Shown one piece after another: positions 17,001 to 25,206 of a DNA stretch of 64,000 nt. The notes below the pieces were generated by a model that was not told the origin of the DNA, did not search any database, and saw only the letters and a program-made list of their open reading frames with translations. This DNA comes from an archaeon (GTDB lineage: Archaea > EX4484-52 > WAPT01): NCBI GenBank assembly GCA_029258795.1, contig JAPDKB010000007.1, positions 62,001 through 126,000 of the forward strand, in the 5' to 3' direction. The position numbers and the translations under genes are program-made. Positions within the stretch are counted from its first letter, which is position 1, and each line of letters starts with the position of its first letter.

Positions 17001-20000
17001 AGTTATTGTGATCAGTTTTCTGTATTTCCAGTTAGCGTTCCACCATCCACTACCTGTTGGCACTCCTGCATCAAAATAGACCAAAGTTGGAGGTTGTGTG
17101 TCTGCATATGTTTCAACTATCACCTCACAATTTAAACCCGCACCATCCGGACAGCAACAGCAACCACCACAACTGTTTCGGCTTGAAGTACCGAAGTGAA
17201 GTTTCCAGTAGTCGTGATACTTTGCCGTATAATATCCTCCTCTCACACTACATTTTGGTATGCTAACTACTCTCCATTTCTTCGTGTTGACATATAGCTC
17301 ACCTTCAACTGCAGCACATCTGGCGCATCCGTAACAACAATCAGCATGCTCTGTTGTACCAATGAGCCTGATCTTCCATCGTGTGCCACTTTCCTTTATC
17401 TTGTTCGCATACCATCCTCTGTAACGAGTACAACAATCTCTACCCGGACGATAGTAGCACCAGTACTCACAGCACCCTCTACACGACGGGTCACTCGGAT
17501 TCAAGCGGAAATTGAATGTTTCCGTATAGGTGAACTGACTGTTAAGGGTGGTGCAGTATGTGCTGCCCACACTTCCGTGGGAAGAGGTGAATGGATGTAT
17601 TGGTCCATATCTAGCGGTTGTCCATTTTACACCCACTTCGGAACATGGAGCAGCGTGAGCGGTTGTTGAGTTGAGCGTTACAAATATCGTGGTGAATGCA
17701 AATAGAAGCACCGTTATTTTCAGAATAAAGGGTGGCGGTACATTGTAGGGTTGTGGGGGCAGCACACTTCCACCACTTTCATTCTCACCTTCACTTTTGC
17801 GTTGGGATATGTATTTTATGAGTAGGTAAATTACTACAACGATCAAGAGGATCAATATCAACACCATCCACCATTTCCTTTCTTTGGTCTTTGATTCCTT
17901 TTTTGCCTCTGCCTGCTCTGCAGAAGAAGGTAAGGTTGCTCCTGTCTGCTTTAATGATAAAGTTTCGGTAACTGAAGCCGATTTTAGGGATTCACCACCC
18001 GGATAAATGATATCAACTCTGGCCTCACCGTATTTGTTTGTGTAGGATGGTGCTCTAAATGTCGCTTTAAACTCGCCGTTCTCATCTGTTGTCACATCCA
18101 TAACATGTTGATTTGTCACTCCATCATAAATTTCCAGTTTCAGATTAGGTACTGGAGTTCCTTCGGTGTCTTGAACTTCTCCTTCCAAAGAAATGTAAGT
18201 TCTATTAAGCTCGTCATGCCATATTTTCTTTTCAGTAATTGTAATTGTGATTAGCTTAGTGGCGTTATTACAAAGTTCGGTAGCTTCCGTTTCTAGCTCT
18301 TTTTCCTTAAATCTGGTATAGAATATAACGCTCTTGTGAATAACTTCTCCATCTTTATACCTGCAGTAAACATCCAACTTATTTTCGCCTTCCTTTGGGT
18401 ATATCCATAAGTCGGTGTCATTCGCTAATGTTGAGTTCAGGCCATTGTTGAGAGAGTAAAGGCAGGTTTGTACGCTCCCTGTGTATGCCGCCCTAAATTT
18501 CACCTCCGATGATGTGTAAATGGCAGCATCTTCAGGATACAATATAGTAAGTTCTCTTTTTTCCTCCCATCCACACTTCACTGAATTATTCTCGATTGTT
18601 TTGTACACACATTTGTTAAGAGAGACATTATAATACCCGTCAGAATAGTAAGTTGTGCCTACGCATTTGTCCGGGCATTCGGTAACCGTTGTTTCCTTAG
18701 AAGGTTGAGTGGTTTCCGTGGGGGCGCCTATTTCAACCGTTTCATCTTCTTCCACCCCTGCACATAGAGGTGAAGAGTACACAACCGTTAAATACTCACA
18801 CTCTCCCGTAGTTGAAATGCATATACCATTGGAATAGTAAGTTGTGCCTACGCATTTGTCCGGGCATGTAACGTCCTGGCATGGATCCACCGTTTCATTA
18901 ACGCTTACCGGTGGCTGTGGTGGTGTTTCTGGCTCTGGAGTGCTTTCTTCACATATGTCGGCATTTTCAATGATGGTAAGATACATGCAATCTCCCGTCG
19001 AGGAATCGCATATACCATCGGAATAGTAAGTTGTGCCTACGCATTTGTCCGGGCATGTAACGTCCTGGCATGGATCCACCCATTCTGATTTACAATCATC
19101 AGGACACGTCTCTGAGTTCTCTCCACTTTCACATATGCCATCACCACACACGGGCTGATAAATCTCTAATTCTTCAATGGGTACTGTGGAATCTTGCATC
19201 GTATAAATATCATCATTACCCTCCCTATCTGACCTCCACACCACATAATAAATGTCATTACTTGAATCATAATAGAGGAAGGGATCTTCATCATTTGCTG
19301 TGGAATTTGTTATGTATTTGCTTGATGACCATCCGTTGGTAGATGAATAAAATGAATAATGGATATCACCTTGATGGGAATATATGGCCAGCAAATTGGT
19401 CGAGTTGCTTATCACCATACAGTTGGATACATTATGAGTCACTACCGATCCTCCTGTTTTAAGAGATTCAAGCCTGTCTCCAACCACTACATTGCAAACG
19501 TTATTTTCAATCCACGAGAGTATGTACTTTCCCCCATAATATGTTAAAACAATTCTACTGGTGTCAGAAGAAAATATTCTTACTTCTGTCTCGTTATTCC
19601 AGTCATCTCCATCCGAACTCCAGCTGCATTTCATCGTTCCAACTATACCCATACCCGTAACCTCCGCAAACTCAAGCCAGCACACCACAAAATGTGTTCC
19701 GTTAAAAATCGCTGTGGTACTTGAAATATCTGCATCATTTGATGGGATGTACAACACACTTGCATTTGTCCATCCTTCTTCGGGAGAATAAGTAGCATAA
19801 TGAATCGCTTTTTCATTAAGCATTGAAGTGATGTTTCTATTCACCCACACTACTAGAAACTTGCCATTACCGTAGGTTACAGAAGGAAATTGGTTCAAAG
19901 TCGTGTTAGAAGTGTTAGATATCGTAGCACCATCAAAAGAAAATGATTTTGAATAGTATGCAGCTACAATATCCCATGTTTCCGAATTCTGTTCAACCCA

Positions 20001-20186
20001 CACAACCATTGTCTCGTTATTGGGACTGATTGACATGGAAGGCATAACTTCATCCATTTCAGTCAGTGTAATTCTGGAAGGGGTCGCAGAAAAAGCTGCT
20101 TGATGTATGTATAGGAACGTTATAGTAATTATTAAAACCAAATAACAGATTCTTCGAATATTGAAAATACGCTGTATTGGGCACAT
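14016..20186 (-). CDS. Giant multidomain surface protein with three membrane-spanning anchors
   Basis: 2056 residues. A signal peptide (about 1-33) precedes a propeller-like region of VVWV-type repeats (about 40-330). Next come a CGDGICESGENSETCPDDC element and three Cys-rich repeats (DPCQDVTCPDKCVGTTYYS type, near 372, 432 and 500). An Ig-like carboxypeptidase-regulatory-type region ends in TM1 (about 770-790). A short basic, Pro-rich stretch leads to TM2 (about 817-843). Then follow another Cys-rich domain, a DUF2341 domain (about 1044-1165, WWNANWKYRKLITI), Ig-like repeats each ending in YSVDKAGNK-type motifs, and a C-terminal anchor GIGFIEMLAVLTLAAITVF with a basic end. Topology predicts both large parts outside. 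Adhesion or cell-wall function is inferred; I see no enzyme motif. Confidence 0.85.
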   Translation of the reverse strand: MCPIQRIFNIRRICYLVLIITITFLYIHQAAFSATPSRITLTEMDEVMPSMSISPNNETMVVWVEQNSETWDIVAAYYSKSFSFDGATISNTSNTTLNQFPSVTYGNGKFLVVWVNRNITSMLNEKAIHYATYSPEEGWTNASVLYIPSNDADISSTTAIFNGTHFVVCWLEFAEVTGMGIVGTMKCSWSSDGDDWNNETEVRIFSSDTSRIVLTYYGGKYILSWIENNVCNVVVGDRLESLKTGGSVVTHNVSNCMVISNSTNLLAIYSHQGDIHYSFYSSTNGWSSSKYITNSTANDEDPFLYYDSSNDIYYVVWRSDREGNDDIYTMQDSTVPIEELEIYQPVCGDGICESGENSETCPDDCKSEWVDPCQDVTCPDKCVGTTYYSDGICDSSTGDCMYLTIIENADICEESTPEPETPPQPPVSVNETVDPCQDVTCPDKCVGTTYYSNGICISTTGECEYLTVVYSSPLCAGVEEDETVEIGAPTETTQPSKETTVTECPDKCVGTTYYSDGYYNVSLNKCVYKTIENNSVKCGWEEKRELTILYPEDAAIYTSSEVKFRAAYTGSVQTCLYSLNNGLNSTLANDTDLWIYPKEGENKLDVYCRYKDGEVIHKSVIFYTRFKEKELETEATELCNNATKLITITITEKKIWHDELNRTYISLEGEVQDTEGTPVPNLKLEIYDGVTNQHVMDVTTDENGEFKATFRAPSYTNKYGEARVDIIYPGGESLKSASVTETLSLKQTGATLPSSAEQAEAKKESKTKERKWWMVLILILLIVVVIYLLIKYISQRKSEGENESGGSVLPPQPYNVPPPFILKITVLLFAFTTIFVTLNSTTAHAAPCSEVGVKWTTARYGPIHPFTSSHGSVGSTYCTTLNSQFTYTETFNFRLNPSDPSCRGCCEYWCYYRPGRDCCTRYRGWYANKIKESGTRWKIRLIGTTEHADCCYGCARCAAVEGELYVNTKKWRVVSIPKCSVRGGYYTAKYHDYWKLHFGTSSRNSCGGCCCCPDGAGLNCEVIVETYADTQPPTLVYFDAGVPTGSGWWNANWKYRKLITITSSTTKEITNYPVKIVFDPSTLISSGKMKSDCSDIRFVTYQGGQKLSYYIEKCTSTQAIIWVKLPKLPAGTNKKTLIYMYYGNPSATSESNGAAVFDFFDDFSSSGFTSFINRVTDCNKGDADTRDVCTTTDTMSTITTKASAYTSPPYGAYLYTGWSGFCGDAGLVRSVTLPSTPAKLKIEFKAKVSGDYWSWLKGVAIEKDGYGYGPKPCIELGGGTHNNVYWLACSHRGWSALRACTNRKDPETGTLYTPPKIPTGWTFFSQDISRYKGQSVRIRLIVMDYSCDWCDMGDHSQWLWVDDIRIRKYISPEPKVSIGAEEKYMQNVVAGWTKSCTYSLNWKCTDNVGLASYPYQLAIYYGGSWHYLSWSTGTTYIFKAQQYDAVRFALRCKDVNGNVGGWWYNPSNGYIRCDYTPPTTYLSKTKKSSSTFEVKLICDDHSPAASGCAATYYCKTTSSTTCNPTTKYTGAFTLTSPEGEVVTWTVCYYSVDKAGNKGTQKCEKIFIDNQPPSTTINPNGVDWTNEDVSVTLKCTDFSGSGCYKTYYKVVKVGEQCPTNINDYSSSQLQSITLTLKCSSSSNYVCQNKICYFSIDKWGNKETTHESNPFKQDIQKPITQRVSSYTPGTWTNQDVEFKLTCNDFAGSGCNRIEYYYATQGQSNVKSVDGGSATIQVTCPDGEVCIDELFYRSVDNAGNKEDWKSVKVFIDKKKPAGSVLVEPEIASTASYINFTITCEDDDSGCTYMELTTNMTTSTCFASASSPTPELSKKCTFRTPTKCEDYGTYGYTLKLKDGSGNRWEIKGTFEVKKASGCACSSNDECFSHVCRLMDRSCAALSEVKGAPSIGGAPTISAGLIIPLNMESYRVPLIIYNLNPVPDNITVCVNNPFGRGARVEVMEYGGMSPSGNCVTFLINANSRRIVFVNIKPLEEGSYYFNVTAKSNVFNEASEPKKIGYTVVSPKAGEAPTEQPGIGFIEMLAVLTLAAITVFRTKKSE
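18819..18891. repeat. Direct repeat copy 1 within the giant surface gene
   Basis: A 73-nt segment that matches 19008-19080 at 72 of 73 positions. It encodes the CPDKCVGTTYYS part of a Cys-rich repeat. The period is 189 nt (63 codons), so recombination between copies keeps the reading frame. Confidence 0.9.
19008..19080. repeat. Direct repeat copy 2 within the giant surface gene
   Basis: The second copy of the 73-nt repeat, differing from 18819-18891 by one base. A third, shorter match (about 36 nt) lies near 18645-18680. Confidence 0.9.
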
Positions 20187-20242
20187 GTACGATTTAACTG
20201 CAAGTTGAATTATATAAAAATTTTGTGGGTGGAAGGATTATC

Positions 20243-20497
20243 ATGGAAATGGATACGTTGTTTTCAATCGGACTATTTTTTATATTACTTGGAATTCTAA
20301 TCATTATTTTCAGCATTGTTCTGGGGGTTTCTAAAGGAGAAGAAAATGTGAAGGCAGAGGGCGCTTTCATCGGTTTTATTGGCCCCATACCTATAGTCAT
20401 AGGCACGAGCAAACAGGCAATCATTACGGCCCTGCTCTTTTTCGGGGTTATGGTGGTGCTGTGGGTGTTGCTGCTGAGAAATCACGGTGTGTGGTGA
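20243..20497 (+). CDS. DUF131 (TIGR00304-like) small membrane protein
   Basis: 84 residues from the ATG at 20243, which follows a GGTGG/GGAAGG stretch. An earlier in-frame start is possible at 20225. Two or three hydrophobic segments (LFSIGLFFILLGILIIIFSI; ITALLFFGVMVVLWVLLL) flank the family motif EGAFIGFIGPIPIVIGT. Archaeal DUF131 proteins have this length and layout; their function is unknown. The stop is 5 nt before the DUF192 start, so the two form an operon. It is divergent from the giant surface gene. Confidence 0.85.
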   Translation: MEMDTLFSIGLFFILLGILIIIFSIVLGVSKGEENVKAEGAFIGFIGPIPIVIGTSKQAIITALLFFGVMVVLWVLLLRNHGVW

Positions 20498-20501
20498 GTG
20501 T

Positions 20502-20888
20502 GTGCGCAAAAAATTCGTGGTGGTGAGGAACACGACCAAAAAGCTTGAGCTAAAGGGCGTGGAGGTGGCAAGCAACATTTTCCAGCTCACCAGGGGGTTG
20601 ATGTTTCGGAATGAGGGAAGCATGCTTCTCGATTTTGGTGTTGAATGCAAACCCGGAATCTGGATGCTGTTCATGCGTTATCCGCTGATGCTTGCATTTG
20701 TTAGCGCTGATGGGGAGGTAAAGGGAGTTGTGAAGCATGCCCCACCCATCACCTTTGATCCGAGAACGTGGAAAGTATTTTATCCTCCCACAAAAATAAG
20801 ATACGTGCTGGAAGTTGATGTTCGTGCGGTTGAGCGTGGTGAATTTAATGCTGATGTGGGGGATGTGCTGGAATTTCTGCCTTCCTGA
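20502..20888 (+). CDS. DUF192 family protein
   Basis: 128 residues from GTG 20502, with GGTGAG a few nt upstream; an alternative GTG is at 20487. The sequence fits DUF192: VASNIFQLTRGLMFR, MLLDFG, IWMLFMRYPLMLAFVSADGE and PTKIRYVLEVD. No signal peptide is apparent, unlike several bacterial members. Function is unknown. It is paired with the DUF131 gene. Confidence 0.88.
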   Translation: MRKKFVVVRNTTKKLELKGVEVASNIFQLTRGLMFRNEGSMLLDFGVECKPGIWMLFMRYPLMLAFVSADGEVKGVVKHAPPITFDPRTWKVFYPPTKIRYVLEVDVRAVERGEFNADVGDVLEFLPS

Positions 20889-20944
20889 AAGCGCGGAGAA
20901 CCATTTTTAAAAGTTGTGCTCCATCTTTATTCCTCGTGCGACTT

Positions 20945-21067
20945 GGGGCCGTGGGGTAGCTTGGCCAGCCTTCCGGCTTCGGGTGCCGGCGACCCCGGTT
21001 CAAATGCCGCGGAGCAAGCTCCTTGTTTCCAGTTACTTCGCGGCTGAGAATCCGGGCGGCCCCACCA
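20945..21067 (+). tRNA. tRNA-Pro (anticodon CGG) with a probable T-loop intron
   Basis: Acceptor GGGGCCG (20945-20951) pairs with CGGCCCC (21057-21063), followed by discriminator A and encoded CCA. The anticodon stem CCGGC/GCCGG encloses TTCGGGT, giving anticodon CGG. The T-stem CCCGG/CCGGG encloses 53 nt instead of 7. Removing 46 nt leaves TTCAAAT and a 77-nt tRNA. The insertion contains a 6-bp GCCGCG/CGCGGC helix and a GGAGC/GCTCC hairpin. Next to the T-stem, TTC can pair with GAA, leaving A-rich and T bulges like a relaxed bulge-helix-bulge. The same T-loop position is interrupted in the tRNA-Arg gene. Confidence 0.88.
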
Positions 21068-21087
21068 CAAAAGATTTGGAGGTGTGC

Positions 21088-23376
21088 TTACTTCTTGAAA
21101 AGCCTGTGTCTGTGCTTGAGAAGGTCGAGAAATGCCATTCTTTCGTATCTTGCCACCAGATACTTGACGTGCTTCAGCTTATCCCTCTCCACAAAAATGC
21201 AATCCACTCCGTGATCCACCAGCAACCTGATGACATCCACGGATTCAACAGCCCTGCCGCTGATCATCACCTTGAAGCCATTACTGTTGAAGTGGGAAAT
21301 GCCAGCAGACAACATGTTCATGAAACCTTTATGGGAAGAGAGGTGTGTTATTGCATCATACCTCACATTCTGAAAAGCTGATCTGAGCAATGCATCAACA
21401 TCGATCAACACTTGATTTATGCTCGCTTTCTTCAGCAATTCGCCCATGAAAAGGGATGCTGGCCTGTCTATCAGCACAGTTACATTTGTTCTTACCCTCC
21501 CAATATTACTGTTCTTTATGGCTGAAGCAATCGTTTCAAACTCATGCGGCAGCAAGAATGATGGAAGCACCACACCCACGTTTCTGAAACCCTTCATGAT
21601 AACATTGGCCACGCTGTTCAGCTCCGCCATCAGGAAATTTCCCGCATCAACGGGATGCAGCTGAACCCATACAGGAAGAGAGGATTCATCCTTGATTATT
21701 CTGGAAAGCAGGGCACTCAATCTCGATACCAAACCGCCTCCATCCGATGAAATTCCTCCGTTCATGCTTTCTCCACCAAAGCCCATGCCTGCACCAAAAT
21801 GAACGCTTTCTCCATACATTGCACTCTCCATAACTTCTCTGCTCACAAGGAACGCTTCCCCTCCTGGAGCTGATCTAATGGTGAAGTTGGGGTGCGGAAT
21901 CACAACTCCAACCTTCACCGCAGTGATCAAATCTTCCATATGGCTGGTGGAGGGAACGACTTCTGTAACATCAGCATGCGAAATAGCATCAGTCATGGAG
22001 ATTGTGCTGAACTCCTCCCTCTCCCTAAGGAGTTTCACGGAATTCTCTGCAGGGTCTATGATAATTTTTGTTCCTTCCGTAATTTCATCTTCCATTAGAG
22101 CTACGCCTTTCTTCAGGTATGATGCGAAGAGCACGGATCTGGATGTGATATTAGCTGCTTTTGTAACTATTCCGTTCAGTTTGTGTAGAGCTATGACGAA
22201 ACCTCTGGATAAATGAGGTACAAATGCTATGCTCCCGTCCAATTCTTCCCTCTGCACCTCCGCTTCAGAAGACACGTGCACCACGATTCCCTCAGCATTC
22301 CATGGTGTAAGGCAAGCAGCTCTTACTTTCCTTTCCTCTTCCCCACTCGCGTCACTCTCCACAGAGTGCCGTGCAACACTCATTGCGCCTGATTTCAAAA
22401 ACGGCAAAGGTGTTACTGACACCACCTGTGCTTTCTCACGCTGGAACACCACATCCACCAGGCAGGAGTCATCTACCGTGCTGCTGATCCTGTCCAGAAT
22501 CTCGTGCACTTTTTTCAGCTCCTCCTCATCAAGCGCCGCTGATCTCTCCAGCGAGCCGTTGAGCGCTTCCCTCCTTATTTCCGTTCTTATAGGATCGGCA
22601 GCATACAGATACCTTTTTTCCCTTACAACTCTTTCTTCCACCTCACCGCTCTCCTTGGAAATCACGAAAAAATCCGCCACGAATTCATTCTCAAAGATGG
22701 GTACGCTGAATCCATAGCATGCTTCAATAACGAACTTGGAGGTACCCTTGGTGGGGTGGAAGGTAAGGGCTCTGCATGATTTTTCGGCATTTACCATTTC
22801 CTGCACAACCACGCTTATCTTGAAGGGGTTTGCACCCATCTTCTTGAGCATGTAAATGTTCTCCGCCTGAAAAGCATCCATCCATGCCCGCATCACGGCA
22901 TTTTTCAGGGTGTTGAGACCCCTTACGTTAAACACAGGTCTTGAAAATACGAAAGGCGCATCCCCAAATACCAGCTTCACAACTACTTTAGAATCGCCTC
23001 TTGCAGCAGAAACGAGGCTCTTTATCTTCTCGCTAAGCTCATAAACATCATCATGCATGCTCATCCGCTGATACGCTTCCTTCAGCTCTGCTGTCAGCCA
23101 CTCAGGGAACTTTGCGGAGAATATGGTTCGCTGCATCCTTTTCGATATATTGTCCAGAGCCATTACATCTTCTTCATCAAGATTGCGGTAATCATCCTGC
23201 AAACTCTGCCCTATACCCGCTTCCTTTATAAAGCGGTAAAAAGCCGCAGGTGTGATTATGAAGCAGTTGGGAACGTCAACACCCGCTTTTTTGCACTCCA
23301 CCAATTTAACTATCTTCTCTCCCAGAAATTCTCTGTGCTTTTCCTCCACATCTTTCAGCCAGAGTATGCTGCTCAT
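21088..23376 (-). CDS. PEP synthase/PPDK-like protein lacking catalytic residues (pseudoenzyme)
   Basis: 762 residues from M at 23376 (MSSILWLKDVEE aligns with the usual PEP synthase N-terminus; an ATG at 23412 is possible). The overall order matches PEP synthase: an ATP-grasp-like N-terminal region, a swivelling phosphohistidine domain, and a C-terminal barrel. The key sites are altered. The VRSSA-type nucleotide motif is replaced by VVKLVFGDAPFVFS. The phosphohistidine segment TxHAAI reads TKAANITSRS (about residue 402), so no His is present. The C-terminal CGQ-type motif reads ISGRAVES, losing the Cys. The reading frame is long and intact, so it is probably maintained, but with a non-catalytic or new function. 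Confidence 0.75.
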   Translation of the reverse strand: MSSILWLKDVEEKHREFLGEKIVKLVECKKAGVDVPNCFIITPAAFYRFIKEAGIGQSLQDDYRNLDEEDVMALDNISKRMQRTIFSAKFPEWLTAELKEAYQRMSMHDDVYELSEKIKSLVSAARGDSKVVVKLVFGDAPFVFSRPVFNVRGLNTLKNAVMRAWMDAFQAENIYMLKKMGANPFKISVVVQEMVNAEKSCRALTFHPTKGTSKFVIEACYGFSVPIFENEFVADFFVISKESGEVEERVVREKRYLYAADPIRTEIRREALNGSLERSAALDEEELKKVHEILDRISSTVDDSCLVDVVFQREKAQVVSVTPLPFLKSGAMSVARHSVESDASGEEERKVRAACLTPWNAEGIVVHVSSEAEVQREELDGSIAFVPHLSRGFVIALHKLNGIVTKAANITSRSVLFASYLKKGVALMEDEITEGTKIIIDPAENSVKLLREREEFSTISMTDAISHADVTEVVPSTSHMEDLITAVKVGVVIPHPNFTIRSAPGGEAFLVSREVMESAMYGESVHFGAGMGFGGESMNGGISSDGGGLVSRLSALLSRIIKDESSLPVWVQLHPVDAGNFLMAELNSVANVIMKGFRNVGVVLPSFLLPHEFETIASAIKNSNIGRVRTNVTVLIDRPASLFMGELLKKASINQVLIDVDALLRSAFQNVRYDAITHLSSHKGFMNMLSAGISHFNSNGFKVMISGRAVESVDVIRLLVDHGVDCIFVERDKLKHVKYLVARYERMAFLDLLKHRHRLFKK

Positions 23377-23456
23377 GAATCTCGCCTTGTAAAGAGAGAT
23401 GGAACTCTGCATAATTTATGGTGGGAATTCTATTAAAATTTGGTGGTGGTTTCAGC

Positions 23457-23762
23457 TCAAATCACACTTTCCAATTTCCTCAATCTTTCATAGAACTCTC
23501 TACCCATGTCAGTTAAATGATATTTTTTCTTATCTCCATTTTCTTCACAATACACCAATCCCAAATCAGCAAATCTATTGAGGAATTTTCTCACACCCGA
23601 ATGTTCCAAATATCTTCCGTCCTTCTTCCGTATTTCTGTAATAGTTAAGCCCTCACCGTTCATCCTATAGAGTCGCTCCATAACATACCTTCCTGTATCA
23701 CTCGCCATTAATTTCAACGATTCCATTAATTTTCGGTAACTTTCCTCATCTTTACTCAGCAA
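23457..23762 (-). CDS. Winged-helix DNA-binding protein
   Basis: About 101 residues. ITEIRKKDGRYLEHSGVRKF and FADLGLVYCEENGDKKKYHL form a winged helix, followed by a helical tail. TTG 23762 is preferred because GGGGGGTGAT lies just upstream. If ATG 23777 is used instead, that consensus falls inside codons 2-4. The gene begins right after the YhaM-like gene stops, in the same direction, so the two may be co-transcribed. The target is unknown. Confidence 0.65.
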   Translation of the reverse strand: MLSKDEESYRKLMESLKLMASDTGRYVMERLYRMNGEGLTITEIRKKDGRYLEHSGVRKFLNRFADLGLVYCEENGDKKKYHLTDMGREFYERLRKLESVI

Positions 23763-23786
23763 GAAATCACCCCCCATGCGGCTTTC

Positions 23787-24755
23787 TTATTCCAGATAGA
23801 TATGGCCGAAAACCTTCGTCCAGATCCATGGATCTTCAGTTTCCGCTTCCTCCCTATACCTTATCATGAGATCAAGCTTGGCATCCATCTCATCCGCGAG
23901 ATGTACGGCCATTGCTTCCGGCAATTGAGGAGTTTTGGGCGAGCCGTAGTGGTTCTTGCCGTGATGGCTGAGAATGATGTGCAATACCTTCAGCATGAGG
24001 TTTTCAGGAAAATCGGGCAGGGCTCTTATTTTCTGGAGCACCATATCCTTGCCGAGCACTATGTGGCCGAGAAGCATGCCTTCACGCGATACATCGATGC
24101 TTGTCGTTATCTCAAACTCTTTCACCTTGCCAACATCATGCAGCAATGCCCCCGCCAGCAATAAATCCCTATCCATGTTCGGATGAATGGAATGAATGGC
24201 AGCGCATATCTTCGCCACATTGACCGTGTGCTCCATCAGCCCGCCTATGTAGTTCTGGTGGTAGTGCATGGCAGCAGGCGCTTTTCTGAACTCTTTCATG
24301 AAGTTCTCATCCCTGAAAAAAGCATTGAGAAGCGAGCTTAAATGGCGATTTTTCACCTCGTCCACGAAGCTCAGAAGCTCCCTCTCAAGCTCTTTCATGT
24401 CCTTCGGGCAGATGCCAACAAAATCCTCTATGTCGTATTCATATTTACTCACCCTGCGCAGCAAATCCTTTGAGTCCATGTTTATTTCCATCCTGTCCCT
24501 GTACTGCACCACCGTGCCGGTTATGTGCACAACATCCCCATTTGAGAAGGAGCTGTAAATCCTCATCACCTCCTCCCTGCTTGCTGAACCCCAGTATTTG
24601 GCGGTGATCTCTCCGGTCTTATCGCTCAACCTCATCTCAAAATAGTATCCCGACTCGTATGGCTTCGGAGGTTTTTTGAACTTGACTGCAAAGAAATCAT
24701 TCACCTGCTCCCCATCCTTGAGCTTGTTTACGAACTGGTGCTTTCGCCTCGTCAT
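23787..24755 (-). CDS. 3'-5' exoribonuclease of the YhaM type (OB fold plus HD domain)
   Basis: 322 residues. The N-terminal OB-fold (about 1-100: EMRLSDKTGEITAKYWG, GDVVHITGTVVQYRDRMEIN) is followed by an HD phosphohydrolase domain (about 160-310) with YIGGLMEHTVNVAKIC, LLAGALLHDVGKVKEF, GHIVLG and HIILSHHGKNHYGSPKTPQL. The HD and downstream His residues that bind metal are all present. This domain order and length match YhaM/CBF1 3'-5' exonucleases acting on RNA or ssDNA. The start is preceded by an AT-rich stretch about 30 nt away, so it is possibly leaderless. Confidence 0.9.
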   Translation of the reverse strand: MTRRKHQFVNKLKDGEQVNDFFAVKFKKPPKPYESGYYFEMRLSDKTGEITAKYWGSASREEVMRIYSSFSNGDVVHITGTVVQYRDRMEINMDSKDLLRRVSKYEYDIEDFVGICPKDMKELERELLSFVDEVKNRHLSSLLNAFFRDENFMKEFRKAPAAMHYHQNYIGGLMEHTVNVAKICAAIHSIHPNMDRDLLLAGALLHDVGKVKEFEITTSIDVSREGMLLGHIVLGKDMVLQKIRALPDFPENLMLKVLHIILSHHGKNHYGSPKTPQLPEAMAVHLADEMDAKLDLMIRYREEAETEDPWIWTKVFGHIYLE

Positions 24756-24813
24756 CCTGTCATGAATTTACGGTGGGAAAACTTAAAAAAGTCATGAAGC
24801 AGAGAAGAATGTC

Positions 24814-25197
24814 ATGCATCCGTACTTTGGCATGATTCACGGAATGGCGATGCTGTCAGCCAATTATATTGTTATGGAGCTTGTTATTGCAATAATTCAG
24901 GTTTTTGCGATTTATATTGCCTGCAAACTTCTGGACATAGATACCTCTTTTGGTTCCGTCATCGTTTTTGTGATAATGGTGTCATTGGTTAAAGGGCTCG
25001 CTCAGTTTGTTTTCGGCGCACTCGGCAGTATTGGAGGTCTTTTCCTTGAGCTGTTCATAGCAAAGCATTACTTTGACATTTCGTGGTTTAAAGCGTTTGC
25101 TCTGTTTCTTGTGAGCGTGATGGTTGTGTTTGTGCTGAGCATGCTAGGTATAGCTGCGGTCATTGCCGCGAGCATCATTTCCTCTTTATCGGTTTGA
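24814..25197 (+). CDS. Small integral membrane protein, unknown function
   Basis: 127 residues with about four hydrophobic segments (YIVMELVIAIIQVFAIYIAC; SVIVFVIMVSLVKGLAQFVF; FKAFALFLVSVMVVFVLSML; GIAAVIAASIISSL). No charged catalytic motif or recognised family. The RNase HII gene begins 10 nt after its stop, which suggests co-transcription without implying related function. Confidence 0.6.
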   Translation: MHPYFGMIHGMAMLSANYIVMELVIAIIQVFAIYIACKLLDIDTSFGSVIVFVIMVSLVKGLAQFVFGALGSIGGLFLELFIAKHYFDISWFKAFALFLVSVMVVFVLSMLGIAAVIAASIISSLSV

Positions 25198-25206
25198 CGG
25201 TGGTGT

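Noticed and set aside
14016-20186. Splitting the giant gene into two at the internal signal-like segment (about 17.7 kb)
   Set aside because: No stop codon and no good start with a ribosome binding site is visible there; the frame is continuous and the topology is consistent.
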